In this document: positions 47,942-60,643 of the stretch, one piece after another
Layout: every line of letters begins with the position of its first letter
How positions within the stretch are numbered: the first letter of the stretch is position 1
NCBI GenBank assembly: GCA_036877525.1
Contig: JAZGTH010000087.1
Coordinates: forward strand, 2,212,001-2,276,000
DNA length: 64,000 bases
Source of the DNA: Chromobotia macracanthus
Taxonomy: Eukaryota; Chordata; Actinopteri; Cypriniformes; Botiidae
Reading direction: 5' to 3'
Made by a program: the position numbers and the translations under genes
Notes under the pieces: model-generated
Databases searched by the model: none
Told to the model about the DNA's origin: nothing
The model's input: only the letters and a program-made list of their open reading frames with translations

Positions 47942-48141
47942 CTCTTCTATACGCCACGATCTTTGGAAACGTGACCACCATTTTTCAGCAGATGTACACC
48001 AACACCAACCGCTACCATGAGATGCTGAACAACGTGAGAGACTTCCTGAAGCTCTACCAGGTGCCTAAAGGACTGAGTGAGAGAGTCATGGATTACATCG
48101 TATCCACGTGGGCTATGACTAAAGGCATAGACACAGAGAAG
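47942..48141 (+). CDS. kcnh5: kcnh5 exon 8: S6 and C-linker
   Basis: Completes the serine of VGS, then encodes LLYATIFGNVTTIFQQMYTN, TNRYHEMLNNVRDFLKLYQV and PKGLSERVMDYIVSTWAMTK, then GIDTEK, residues about 459-524. Acceptor ttgcag, donor gtgggt. This is the inner half of S6, which lines the cavity and forms the gate, and the C-linker that couples the cyclic-nucleotide-binding homology domain to the gate. TNTN is ANTN, and WAMTK is WSMSK, in human KCNH5; both are mild changes. Confidence 0.96.
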
Positions 48142-48204
48142 GTGGGTCCCGTTTCTATTCGTTGTGTACAGTCGTACATTAACACATCAACTTTCTGCAA
48201 AGAC

Positions 48205-48440
48205 ACTGGTTCAAGAATCGAGGTTCCTAGAAGGGTCTTTTTCAGGGTCTTCTATCGTTCCATGAAGAAACAACAGTTGAAATCTTCTGTTGCACAAAAG
48301 GTTCTTTGTAGTGGAAAAATGTTCTACAGTATATGACAAGATAAGGAAGGACCTTTTACTAAAAGGTTTTTGAGGAACCTAAAATGTTTCTTTATGGCAT
48401 ATGAAGAGCCTGTTTGGCACCTTTAATTTTAAGTGTAACT
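48205..48440. repeat. gaacc-type interspersed repeat, copy 2
   Basis: Contains tcgaggttcctagaagggtc, cacaaaaggttctttgtagt and ggcacctttaattttaagtg, the last being the typical end of this teleost repeat. It begins close to the exon 8 donor. Confidence 0.5.
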
Positions 48441-50090
48441 AAGTGTACTCATGCCCTACTTCATTTCTGTATCACTGATTACAAAAATATTACTTATCCT
48501 CTTCAGTCTTGGACAGTCATACTTGTTGATTGGACATCACAGGTTGTCGACTGATGATTGGGGAAGACTTTTTAAACAGGCTATGGTCCAGGTAGTGTTA
48601 TTATGTCATCCACTACCAAGGGGCGTACTGAGCTAGCCAGTCAAACTTTGACCCCCTATGATCAACAAAGGAAGTATTCAGTAGTGTTTTAGCTGTGAGC
48701 TCATTAACTCTTGATCATTTATTTATTCAGCCGAGCTATAGATATGGTTCTGATCATGAATATCATTGTTTAATTCAGTTTACTCTTTGTAGTGGTAAAA
48801 AGAATAATAATAGGACATAAGAAATGAATAAATGGATTTTGGGATTGGAATGCAAATCAAAATAATTGGACTGTTGGAAATACAATCTCAGTTACACAGC
48901 TAAAGGGAATTTAACTTTATGGTTTTATCATGCATGTCATAATTCTGTCAAAAACTTCAGCCACAAATTGGTGGTGGGTGTAGAATCGAGGGTCATCTTT
49001 CTTTTTCTGTTTAAGTGTCTCTCCATCAAGACCCCCAATTTTATTTCATTCTGGAAGGGAAATGGAAAATTGCATTATCTCTCAGGAGACATCGGCCCCC
49101 GGGGATTATAGTAAATGTATTTGACCCCAGGCTAAGACTTATAAAGGATCCTCATGACTGATTTTCATGCAGTGCAGGGTGAGAAATCCTCTCTATTTAT
49201 TGACGTGTGGGATTGGGCATAATGGACAAATTTGAACATTTTGAGGAAGATGAACGGACAGCAGGGGTGGACACATGCACAAGAACCTGCCAAAATGACT
49301 TTTCAGCTCTGAATTAAGTTTAGTTGAGAATTGTTACATTTGCAGAACTTGTGTCATATATCTATTTATAAAACAGATAGTTCTAACTTAACATCCTGAT
49401 TCGATGTTCTGTTCAAAGTCAACGCCTCCATATTCTATATTAAGTTCTAGTAGTGTTCACATATATTAATCTATATTAAGTTGCAATGTTGCTGGGCAAC
49501 CACACAATTAACCATATTACTCAGTGGAAGAATTTGATAATGTTTAATATGATAGTTAAATAAAAATAGTAGCATATTAAACATTGGTTACTTTGGTGCA
49601 GTTGCCACTGTTTTAATTTGTTTATTAACATTTCCTGTGATGATCTTAACAAAAGATATAGTTGAAATATTTGAAATAATCCTGTATAACACGCCATGCA
49701 GACATCTGTAGTGGTGATTATGAAAGAAATGCTAATAGTTTTTTTGCAGTTTTAATTGTGTTTTGGTGATGGGAAGGGAAGTACATCTTATTCCTCACTG
49801 AATGACCTGCATGCTTCTGCTGATAGTGAAACCATTAATGTGTGTGAGCATTCAGCGTGTGCCGAATTCTTCATGGACTCTTTATAATTTAATATTAATG
49901 ACATAACCCAGTGCACACTGACACATACCGTATGCATACCGAGACACACACATTCATGCTCATGACTACATTTAAACATTGTATGTTTTTCGGTTATCCT
50001 ACACTGTTGCAAAATGCCTTAATTTTAATTAATCCACATGATTAATTTCAGAGTAGCTGTGGGTCTAAGATCATTGCCTGTTCACCGTAC

Positions 50091-50140
50091 CACACACAAA
50101 CACATACACACACACGTTACACACACACGTTACACACAAA
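50091..50140. repeat. (CA)n tract with acgtt interruptions
   Basis: Imperfect CA repeat with two acacgttac inserts; simple repeat in intron 8. Confidence 0.85.
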
Positions 50141-51164
50141 TCCCTGTATGATATGATGACAGATTGTCAGATTTGGTCATATCACACACTCAGTCATTTC
50201 AGCCATGTCCTTATTAAGCTTTTCACAGTACAGTAGATGCACTACATGACTCCAGTATGCTCAGATATACACAAAAGACAAACACTAGTTTCCAGTGGAT
50301 TATAGAAGAAACGCAGGGTAAAGTTTGAAAGATTATCTTACAGGAATGTTCATATGTATCAGGAATCTAATTTATTTAGTGACCTGACTCCTGTCCATCA
50401 GATCAATAATGAGGTCCTCGTTTCAGCTCACTAATGGCCTGCTGCTGTTTTTGGATTTCTGTTAGAATCAATACACAGTCAACACCAAAGATCTAAGCTC
50501 AGTGTTTGATTAACAGAGTTGGAGTCGAACCTGAATCAGTTAAATTCAGTCCTTGGTTATTATAGATAAATATTATATGTTATCTGTTGTGTCAAAGTAA
50601 ACTAACCATGCTAATTACATTATACGCATTATTGGTTAGTTTTTGGGATAACTTTCAGTTCTTCAGTTGAGTGTTAATTAAATTCTCAGTGTTAAAGGCA
50701 CACAGATGAAATATTTCTGTGCTTTGGGTAATTAACATTTCCAGATACCACCAGCAGCTGAAAAAGTTTGGCTTCTTTATCTTAAACGTAATACCAATGT
50801 AATTCTCTGCAGTACCTGTCCTTAATATACATCACATTATACGGCTCTCTGAAATACTTGATTGTGATTGGTCAATTGCATTTGGCATGTTTTTTTATAA
50901 TGGCTGCTAAACTATATATTTGATTGTTGTCAATTATCTGATGTATACTGAATAATTAATATTGTATGCTGATTTACTTATTTATTTGGGAAATAATCAT
51001 ATAATAACCTCGGAAATTAATCAGAATGTTATATGTAATTGCAATTTCAAACTTGATCAAATTCACTCTGTTACTGTGATGACTATTTTTGACATTTTCA
51101 TTGGAACATGTTTACTTGAAATAACGTGTTATTACAGTGTTGCATTCCTTGTTTCGTCCTGTAG

Positions 51165-51417
51165 GTTCTGTCCATCTGTCCTAAAGACATGCGTGCCGAC
51201 ATCTGTGTGCACCTGAACCGACAGGTGTTTAATGAGCACCCTGCGTTCCGATTGGCCAGTGACGGCTGTCTGCGCTCTTTGGCCGTAGAGTTCCAGACCA
51301 CACACTGTGCTCCAGGAGACCTCATCTTCCACGCTGGAGAGAGTGTGGACACGCTTTGTTTTGTGGTGTCTGGTTCACTAGAAGTCATCCAGGATGATGA
51401 GGTTATTGCTATTTTAG
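51165..51417 (+). CDS. kcnh5: kcnh5 exon 9: CNBHD, first part
   Basis: Encodes VLSICPKDMRADICVHLNRQ, VFNEHPAFRLASDGCLRSLA, VEFQTTHCAPGDLIFHAGES and VDTLCFVVSGSLEVIQDDEV, then IAIL, residues about 525-608, plus one base. Acceptor tgtag, donor gtaagc. This is the end of the C-linker and most of the beta-roll of the cyclic-nucleotide-binding homology domain. As in other EAG channels the fold lacks a normal cyclic-nucleotide pocket. It is close to human KCNH5 throughout (for example NRQ for NRK and LRS for LRA). Confidence 0.96.
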
Positions 51418-53214
51418 GTAAGCTAGATAATTTCCCCCTCTCTTAAAATGAAAGAAGTTAACAGGGGAGACCGGGGTTAGTTGTCAAATGGAGAAGTATA
51501 GCTCAGTTATTAAAAGCTTATACAATTATACAAATGCTTCTTTTCTTCAGCAGTAGTTTTGTGTGTTTGACCAATAGTCACAAAAAGTCAGTGTGTTTAA
51601 TGAACTTTTCTCCTGTATTTTTGTATAAATACAAACTCCTGTTATATCTTTATTCGTGCTGCTGCTGTTAATATTTTCTGCACAACATTGTGAAACACGA
51701 TCACAGCATACTCATTAAATTCAAGAAAGCCCAATGCAGCACAATTAGCCAGTTTGTACTGATTTTAGTAAGACCACAAGCCCTGCAGGTCTTATCCTGC
51801 AAATCCAAAATATCTCATGCGGTGGATAAGTGCAGGAAAAACAAGCTTACAAAAGAAAATATACTAGTACAGTTTTCACACAGAAAGTCACAGAGAGATC
51901 TCGCCGCTCATCCTTTAGGGTGACATAAAAGGCCACATTGTGCTCCCTGCACTGTGTGTGAGTTGTGTTACTCTCACCACACTGTCTCCTTATCCTGCTG
52001 TAATAGAACTGTGGGGACGATTCTCCTTCCATTGATTGTGGGGTCGTTTGCTTCACAGGGATATGCATGGCAAGTTCACAGTCTCTGGTGCAGTAACAGT
52101 AACAGTAAATCTGGAGAAATAAATATATTTTTAAACACAGACGCAGACCTCGTCTGTGAAAGATGAGTTAGTCTGAACTCATAAACGTCTTATTGGAATT
52201 GTAGAGAGCAAATGTATTTTTAGCAGTTTTCTCCCTCCTGACTTTGTTTGTGCCGCTGTCTAATTCGTTATAGTTTCATTTTTCAGATTTCTCTGCGACA
52301 GAGGGCCGGTTATTATCTCAATAAGTGCAGTTGAGGGACTAGGAAGCAGTCCAAACTCTGAACAATACAGACAGAACGGCTAGTTAAGTCAACACGTGCC
52401 CAAACGCGCACGTTTAAAAATGAGGTCTCTGGAGTTTTTCCATCATCTGCAGGACAAAATCTTTTGATCTATTGATCTCTTGCGCTTTGGTGATGTACTG
52501 TTGCTGTGAAGACTGCAGAGGACCTCACATAAGACCTTATGAGACACTGTGGAAAGGAAAGTCTTATTCTCTAATGGCGAATGAGATCAGATACTCTTTC
52601 GCTTTAATGATTATGAAATGAAATAAGGCGTGAGCGCTGTGAGTTAATTAGCCCCAAGGCATTTACTCGAACCCACCACGCTGAACCTGCTGGGCTCCTA
52701 ATGATGCCCCTCATCAAAGCACTGAGTACTGGGTACTGGGCACAGATTCACTCTTACTGTGCTGTCAGTTTCAAGCATGCACAATCATTCTGAAGACACC
52801 TGTGAAAAACAAGCAATAGCTCCATAAATACAGTTTATGGCCAAACATGTGTGGACACTCATTTCACTATATTGTGTACAATATATTCATATTTATTATA
52901 ACAGAACTCTTGCACATAACCGCTCTATATAGCACATTTTTTCTGTGCTTGTATATACATATACCGTATATTTTGTGTGTTATGTAAATATGTTGTATTG
53001 TCAATTGTGTATTTTTTTATATAGAAAGCTAATACTATATAAATTAAACTTAGCCACTCAAAATTGATAAATGAGACAGATTCATTACAGATTGATTAAA
53101 GCAAGCATATACAGCCGTGCAGTCTCTTCACAAAACATTTACAGTAGAATGGATGAACATGCAACAAATCTGCATACTGTACAAACCCATTTATTTACTT
53201 GTATCTGTTTTCAG
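51418..53214 (+). other. kcnh5: kcnh5 intron 9
   Basis: 1,797 bp, donor gtaagc, acceptor ctgttttcag. A block at about 52,230-52,700 is less AT-rich and carries several homeodomain cores (taattag, taatgat). Nothing else was recognised. Confidence 0.9.
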
Positions 53215-53411
53215 GTAAGGGTGACGTGTTTGGTGATGTGTTCTGGAAGGAAACCACGCTGGCGCATGCATGTGCTAACGTGAGGGCTCTGACCTACTGC
53301 GACCTGCATGTGATCAGGAGAGAAGCTTTACTCAAAGTGCTGGAGTTCTACACGGCCTTCGCCAACTCCTTCTCCCGTAACCTCTTCCTCACCTGCAACC
53401 TCCGCAAGCGA
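53215..53411 (+). CDS. kcnh5: kcnh5 exon 10: CNBHD, end
   Basis: Completes a glycine, then encodes KGDVFGDVFWKETTLAHACA, NVRALTYCDLHVIRREALLK and VLEFYTAFANSFSRNLFLTC, then NLRKR, residues about 610-674, phase 0 at the end. It completes the homology domain and the following helix. LTCNLRKR carries CNL at the intrinsic-ligand position where KCNH1 has YNL, as in human KCNH5. The exon begins gtaagg, so its acceptor junction tttcag|gtaagg also looks like a donor. Confidence 0.95.
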
Positions 53412-55189
53412 GTAAGCACCATATACTCTCAATGTCAGCTGACCCTGTCGCATTCTTACACCAACAGACCTTGTGAGTGTTGTTGCTATACGGTGGGGTC
53501 CAATAGTCTGAGACGCCTAGCGAATAGTCCAGAATCTTGTATGATTGTTATTCATTTTACATCATTATCGATTTTAAAGGTACAGGTAGTAATTTCTAAG
53601 AAATGCTGGTAAAATCAGGACCTATACAAACAATTTTGTGACTATTTGCTAGATCTGTTTGTTATATTTGTGTTGAAAAAAGTGTGCTTTCACATAGTCC
53701 TGACAGGAGAAAAAACAAAGTGTGTCGGACCAATCACCACAACACCATAACACTCTTGCAGCCAATCAGCAATAAGGGGTGTGTGCATCAGCTGTTGGTC
53801 ATTGTGTGTGTTGCATAGCGTGTTTAAGGACGAAGCAATGAAGGGAGGGGTGTGTTTGTGTGGAGGTCAATGTCAAGTATCAGCGTTTCTCAGAAACTGC
53901 CAAAAGCACTTTTTCTTAAATCCTAAAACTTTATTTCCAAATTGAAATAGCTTTTAAATCCTGGATTCCCATTGTGGTCTCATACTTTTGGACCCCACTG
54001 AGCAGTGGCTGCCATGCTTTATATTTTATCTCATTTATTTCAACTCATTTATGTTAAAACTCATTCTGGAGCTCTTTGACCTCACCTGAATATGTAGCGT
54101 GTAACCCTGCAGTGTGTAGCCTGTACGGGTCCAGCTTAGCTGTGGCTTCAGACCTCACATTCCTCAAATACATCAATGATTCATTCTGACAGACTGCCTC
54201 TGAAGACCACTGGGTCTCCTGGCTAAAGAAAGACCTTCAGCAACTCACCACACAATTAAGACACCTCAGCTGCGCAGTTTGCCATTGAGAGTTACATAAT
54301 TAGTGTGCATAGTGTAAAACTAGATTTAGATTTTTGAGGAAACAATACACTGAAAAATAGATCTTTACATCACGGGAGAAGGAGATTGTTCGGTATTTTT
54401 AGTCACACGTTTGATTTCTCTTTGTAGCTGGTTCGCAGTTTGAATACATTGAACTGTACGAACAAAGACAGGAATCAGTGATCCGATATTAATTTATTAT
54501 CTCTGGCCATGGCAAAAGGCAGATCTGCATGATAATGTGATACTTTAAGGGCACAAATTAATTGATTTAAAGTTTTATGGACTTCAAGGACTCAGAGCAA
54601 CTTTGATAACCTTGATAAGCATACATTTTACATGAACTCATTTGTAAAGGCAGTGCTATGGCTCTCATTAGTAGATGATGCTTGCATTTACTCAGGTTTG
54701 TACTTTATCTCCTAATACATGCTGCAACAACAAAAGGTTGTTGCTGGGAACTATCCCTTATACTTTCCACAGTGAGGTGAATATAATGTGAAGTATGTTA
54801 AGGGCAGAGTGCTGGTTTATTTGGCAGTAGAGTGACAGAGGCCGTCCAATCACCCTGCTGTGCCCAGTCAGCTGGGTAACACGGCTGATGGGTGGACTTT
54901 ACTGAAGAGAAACTGCCTCCCACAGAGCATGTTCTGAATAAAGCATGAGTCAAGCCAGCAGGCACACACACATACACATTTACCGTGCATAATGAATTAG
55001 TGTGACCACCTACTAATAGTATGAACAATTATTGTCATCTCATCTTCACCCTGATACCCTACACTCTACACATAATATGACTTACAAATCTGATAGCACT
55101 AACTTTGCAAATGTGTCCCAATTCAGAGACTAGTTCTTTCTTAGAAGCTCATTGTATGAATACAGTACTTTATAGTACAAAAAACAGTG

Positions 55190-55312
55190 TTTCTGTAGCT
55201 TTATTGGTAGAGCATTGTGCTTACAACACCAAGGTTGTGGGTTTAAACCCAGGAAACACACATTTAGGATATAAAATGTATATCTTAAATGCATTTGAAG
55301 TTGTGAATAAAC
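55190..55312 (+). mobile_element. tRNA-derived SINE, copy 2
   Basis: Reads tttctgtagctttattggta with A-box-like tagctttattgg (55,196-55,207) and B-box-like ggtttaaaccc (55,240-55,250), then ccaggaaacacacatttagg and a body ending aatgcatttgaagttgtgaa. Same family and orientation as the copy at 39,616. It is diverged, and not a functional tRNA. Confidence 0.7.
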
Positions 55313-55535
55313 CTACATACTGTATAATGCATGGAAGCTTCAAAAAGCCAAGCAGCTCGATTACAGAACATGCCTGAGCTAGATTTAGTTACTTGCTCAA
55401 AAAAAAGCATTTAAGTTTGTTACAGTATTATGTTTTCCTTTAGTCAGTGGTGGATCCTTAAGTGATACAGTTGCAATGTTTTCTGGGTGAGCTCACACAC
55501 ATAGCTGCCAGAAATCACAAACCAAATACTTTCCA

Positions 55536-55595
55536 TTCTCTATGCCGCTTATCCCTGTTGGGGTCACAGAGGGTACTGGAGCCTATATGCTCTGA
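55536..55595. repeat. fragment of a common fish repeat
   Basis: ctctatgccgcttatccctg followed by gggtcacagagggtactgga and gcctat resembles the very frequent teleost string taccgcttatcc...gggtcacgggg...ggagcctatccc. Short fragment. Confidence 0.45.
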
Positions 55596-55616
55596 AACAT
55601 AAAAATGTAAAAAAAA

Positions 55617-55845
55617 GGGTTCTTTGCAGAGATGGCAGAGAAGAACCATTTTTGGGTTCCCCAAAGAACCAGTCAGTCAAAGGTTCTTAAAAGCACTGAT
55701 TATTTCTTACCTTTTCATAGTCTGTAGAACCTTTATCCACTACAACAAATATTTTATGTAGCAGAAAGCTTCTGTGGATGTTACAGTTTTTTAATGGAAC
55801 CATACAGGCAGACAGAACCTTTTGGGAACCTAACTTTTTTATTTT
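55617..55845. repeat. gaacc-type interspersed repeat, copy 3
   Basis: Contains agggttctttgcagagatgg, agaagaaccatttttgggtt, ccaaagaaccagtcagtcaa and agaaccttttgggaacctaa. It is the longest of the three related copies, with inverted gaacc/ggttc words suggesting a foldback element. Confidence 0.55.
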
Positions 55846-57413
55846 TGTGTATGGCCATATATAAACATACATTTAAAATGTATATATTTCTAATGTTTCT
55901 TATTTTTTATCATTTTGATTGGTTTACTTCTGAATAAAATAATGTTAATATTAACAATAATTCCAATGAATGAAAGTGATTCTCTGTCAGACCAAAGGTT
56001 CACACCCTCAGTAGTTCTTGCACTTCTATAGAGGTTTCCTCAGTTTGTTCGTCTTTTACAGCTCCTCATTATTCTTCATCGTCACTGGTCAGTGTGTGAA
56101 GGGCTCACTCAGGTGTCTTGATTGTAAGGAGCTCAGTAAAAGCCCTGTAAATATCTCTGAAAGGAAAGGTCACTCTGAAAGCACCATAAAGCTGCAGGCC
56201 TTCAGCCACTAGAGTGTTTGTGAGAAGATTTTCCTACAGGCTGTAGGTCTGCTCATGGTTTAGGTCTCTCTGTCTCTGAGTATTGCAGAAATGGACCACT
56301 TGTAAATATTTCTGACACGTTAAAAGAGACAATCAGCTGTTTGTTTTCTCCACATCACCCATATCCATTAATTGCACCTGCTAAAAATTAACATTTTGTC
56401 TTATTTGAGCATAGCTTTTGATACTGTTTTTTTTTGTTTATTTCAGATTTGAAATTGGAATATTTTCAATTTTTTTTTAAATTGGTTTGTTCTTTCCCCA
56501 TTCCAGTAGTTGTGTTTGCATGACTGGAATAGCTTGAGTGTTCTCAAAATGGCCACCGAATAGACTGCCACACGGGGTCTTTGACTTAGCTTGTAAGGAA
56601 CTGTCACTGTCTCTTTCTTTTATTCAGAATAACTGTTTTGTGTCCTCTGATGAGTCAGAGTAGATCACATTAAGCTTTGCTGAAATTGTTATTGACAGAG
56701 GGTTTTGCCAGACATACAGTTAAAAGTAAATTCTTGTTTGTTCTCAGCATGTCTGTCTGTGTGTTCTTTGAGGCCATGTGCTCGATACACAATCCTCATT
56801 CTTATCTGCTAGATCAGCAGAGAATTCAAACAATCTTAAAGGAATACTCCACGGTCACCTGCTGGGCCCGCAACTGTTTGTCTTTGACTGCTGATTACTG
56901 TCAGATCGGCCTCTTTTTTTGCTCAAGCTGATGCATCTCAGTAGCAAACGCAAAGAGGAAGCAGAATCCTCCACACCTGTCACGCTTTCATTCTAACAAG
57001 ATTTACAAGGCCTTCGGAACGCTACAAACCCTTGCCAGTAAGGTGGGCGAAGCAACTTTATCACCCCCTGCATTACCAGCAGAGAGCGCAGGCAGAGAGA
57101 TGCTCTCTCAGCAACAAGAGAAAGATTCAGCGAGAAATCATGAGCACACAGAGTATCCACACAGATAATAAGCCATGCTTAATAGAACAGCTCGTTTGTT
57201 TGCTTTTATTGGCCTGCGTTGCTCTGCGTTTCTGTTGCCCTGTAAAATCTTTTCCAAAAATTTGAAGAGTAAGACAATTGTGTAACTGGTGATTTAGGAC
57301 GACAGTGAAATATCTTCTGTTATTACTCTGCAGAATAGCTCTGACTACATTAAAAAACAAATTTGAATAAAAAATGCTTCTGGGTGCTACAGAATTGTGA
57401 TGTAGTATATATA

Positions 57414-57416
<3 letters not shown>

Positions 57417-57446
<30 letters not shown>
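57417..57446. repeat. (GT)15 microsatellite
   Basis: Thirty bases of uninterrupted GT dinucleotide. Confidence 0.97.
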
Positions 57447-57448
<2 letters not shown>

Positions 57449-58429
57449 CTACTTAACCATATTTTTAGGACAAATTTGTACAAAACCTGACAAAACCTTC
57501 TTTTGGGGACATACTCATTTGTAAAAAAATTGCTGTCTAAATAAAGTAAATTTATTTTTTTTAATTGTAAAAATGTGTAACAGCTAGAATTACGTAAATG
57601 TGTGTGTGTGCTTGTATGTATTAAAAATGTAAAACTCTGGTAAGAACATGTAAAAAAGTGGTCTGTGGTCTCCCAAAAGAAGGGCAAGACACATATACTT
57701 CATTCTCGTTGGTGAATAAAGAACTGGAGGAATGAGGGCTGTCCTGTCTTTGTGCCAGAGGCCAGAGCATTTGAGGTGTGAGGTTTCTGTACTAACTACT
57801 TGTAAGATAAAAATAACAAATAACAAGATCAAAAATAGCAAACAGACAATGAAGATGGCTAATGTTATGCTGCGGGCCAGTACGGTTTGTTGTTGTTGAC
57901 AAGTTTGGAAAGCAAGTGTGAGTGCCCTTATGCATGGGTTTGCTGTATTTTATACATTAACTCAAATTATCAGTCAAAGAATAATATTATTTTATCTTCT
58001 TTCTATTTGACAGATCTTGGATATTTTTCCTCTGTTAGTGACTTATTCTATTTGATATTCATGACCTTTGTGCTCCTCTGGAAATCATCCTCTTACACTT
58101 TACAGTTCTGTTGGCAATCAGGTCTGTAGGTAGAGACAAATGGATTATATACAGCTTTTTGGCTCATACAGCAAAGGCCAAGAAAGGTATCGATCCCCTA
58201 ACAGACACTCCAGTTTTATGGCTTGCAAAAGCCCTGTGCAGCCAGTGTATTCTTGACAGGCCGCATTATATCGGGGAGTAAAAAGAATGCACTTGAATGC
58301 CTGAATGCAAAGAAATGACTGATCACCTGAAAAACAGAGCATCACTGTCTTTTCTCTGGAGTCGTGGCCAGTAATATTTTGGATGGCAGGCTGTGATTGG
58401 AAAGTGCTGAGTGGGGCGTTCCCGGGCTG

Positions 58430-58578
58430 CTAATGCCTCAGCATTAGGATGGGCGGAGTGGGGACCGTCTCCTGGCAGTTCCAAATCCTCCTGCTGTACT
58501 TAAAGCAGAAAAGAGGAGTGTCGGATAAGTGGGGGCGAAGGCGAGATAAAATCCAAGATCCCATTAATCTTGGATTTT
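58430..58578. other. GC-richer patch with two hairpins
   Basis: ctaatgc-ctca-gcattag (58,430-58,447) is a perfect 7-bp stem. aaaatccaagat at 58,548-58,559 pairs exactly with atcttggatttt at 58,567-58,578 over a 7-base loop, a 12-bp stem. Between them is a gggcggagtgggg GC box. The patch stands out from the surrounding AT-rich intron. Function unknown. Confidence 0.5.
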
Positions 58579-59247
58579 GCTGTGTTGGAAGACTAAGTGG
58601 ACTTTTGTTTCAGTTCCCCCATGCTTTTGCCCTTTTCATCTAATCTGTAGTGCAGAAACTCATCTGAATCTTTCAAAACTCTGTGGTGCTTTTTTCTCAG
58701 CATTTCGAATATAGAGATTAGCTCCAAGTTGTTGCACAAAACATAATTGCCATAGCAATAACATTAATTAAAACAAATGCACCTGTGGGTATCAGTTTCA
58801 CAGTTTCAGTTTATTTGTCTTTTTCTTTTTAACTATAATTGATTTTCAACTTGACGTACAGTTATAGAATTCATTTGTTTTGTTTTTCTTAGAGCTGAAG
58901 TGCTCAGTCCTTCTTCAGTCCTTCAAAATTTACTTCCAGCACTTCAACACACTTGTCTGTAGCTGTCAAGTCAACATGAAGAACTCCCTGGATATCCACA
59001 GTGCACAAAAATCAGTACTGTATTTCAAAGGAGCAGAATTCCCAAAGAAAGGTTTCATCATATAAAGCTCATCCACATGATTACCTCTTTAATCATGGAA
59101 GTGCATTCTTCATATTTCTCTGTTTTCTTCATGTAACCTCACTGGGTATAGATTCAGGCGTTTGTTTTTGAAGGCCAGTTCATACAGTTCATACAGCATC
59201 ACTCATTGTAAGGGACCTGTTGTTGCCATATCAACATTTTAAGGGGA

Positions 59248-59268
59248 TTATTATTATTATTATTATTG
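59248..59268. repeat. (ATT)7 microsatellite
   Basis: Twenty-one bases of uninterrupted ATT. Confidence 0.95.
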
Positions 59269-60607
59269 ACTAAATGGCACAATTAGTGAGTAACCATATA
59301 GCAGCTGTAGTTTGCTGAGATCAGTAAAACAGAACTGTGACCATTAAAACAACATCTATTATTGACCACTGAAATCTCTGATTAAACCAGCGATCAAACC
59401 TTGGACAACTAGTTCAACCTGCTATTAGATATCCACTGAACCGATTCAGCATGCATTTTAAACAGTTTTCAACAAAATGAAACCAACATCAGCTGTATGA
59501 AATTGTAGAGAGTTTGAACAGACTCTAAACAGCTACTGCACCTCAGCGGGGATAATGTGAGGTCTTTAAACCAGGCACAGAAATGAACGCCCCGGGAGTT
59601 GATTCTCATGTAATATACAAAAATCTGTCTCTGCACCTGGGAATAATGTGAGTCGTAACCTTTTCAAACTGTGTCACAATACAATGCAGAAAGCAAAGGG
59701 AAATGTTTTTATGCATTTCAAGAGAAAAATATGTCAACCTTTTTGTTATTTTTGTTTGTTGACTGTTTTTTCCAGTGTAAAATGATAGACATCAAACCAG
59801 TATGGTTTAATTTCTCTTATACACACACACACATTGGGTTTTAATGTTTTATGGAGTCATTCTGTAGACGTAATGGTTTTTATACTGTACAATATGTATA
59901 TTCATATGTATATTAGTTTATTTTACTAGAAAATTATAGAGCACTTGAATTGAACTTGAATGGTCTGTTTGACAATAGTGTTATGATTTTCCTATAGTAT
60001 TTCCCTGTGCTCACATCACAGTCGTATAAATAAAAGTAGTAAAATTTACCAAGTAACAGTAAAAAGTTCAATTTATATTGAACGGGCTGTGTTAAAACAT
60101 CAGTTTTACAAAACTCTAGCTACCCTTTATTTATTTAATAACACATTCTTAAAAGTCTTAGATCATCGCCACATTAAATAGATACACCAGGTAATCTCAG
60201 GTGATCCAAACAGATCTGTGAAGTGTTTGGTGAATGTTTAGCAAATCCTTTCATGTTACAAATCAGGGGAAGTGATGACGTGAGAACAGTCTCCATAAAT
60301 CATTCATGATGTCTGTTTCCTCAGTCTCCATGTGGCCTGGTTTCTGTGGACATGCTCACCTTCTGTTTCAGTGCTTGTGTGGTTCTTCTTGTAAATGTTC
60401 CATATGTGTTGATCACTGTCAGAAATGAACTTTTAATTTAAGGGGTAATATTTACCTTCTGGATATACAGATTATAATTTATTGCCAACATTATCTCATT
60501 ATGTATTTTATACAATAATGTATGTAGAACTAGTCACCATAGCTCCGTCATTATAAGCTGTAGTGCATATGAGAGGAAAATTTGATGCTTCCAGTGTGAC
60601 TGAAGAG

Positions 60608-60609
<2 letters not shown>

Positions 60610-60642
<33 letters not shown>
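60610..60642. repeat. (CA)16 microsatellite
   Basis: About 33 bases of uninterrupted CA dinucleotide. Confidence 0.97.

Positions 60643-60643
<1 letters not shown>

Larger units (their letters stand above)
48142..51164 (+). other. kcnh5: kcnh5 intron 8
   Basis: 3,023 bp, donor gtgggt, acceptor ttcgtcctgtag. It holds a gaacc-type dispersed repeat starting 64 bp after the donor, an X-box-like gttgctgggcaac at 49,488-49,500 and a CA/acgtt simple tract at 50,091-50,140. Otherwise AT-rich. Confidence 0.9.

Noticed and set aside
55190..55312. tRNA gene
   Set aside because: Same SINE family with a diverged head; no complete cloverleaf.
57127..57687. 186-codon minus-strand open frame
   Set aside because: Contains a HTHTHT run from a GT microsatellite and otherwise low-complexity intronic translation; no known domain.
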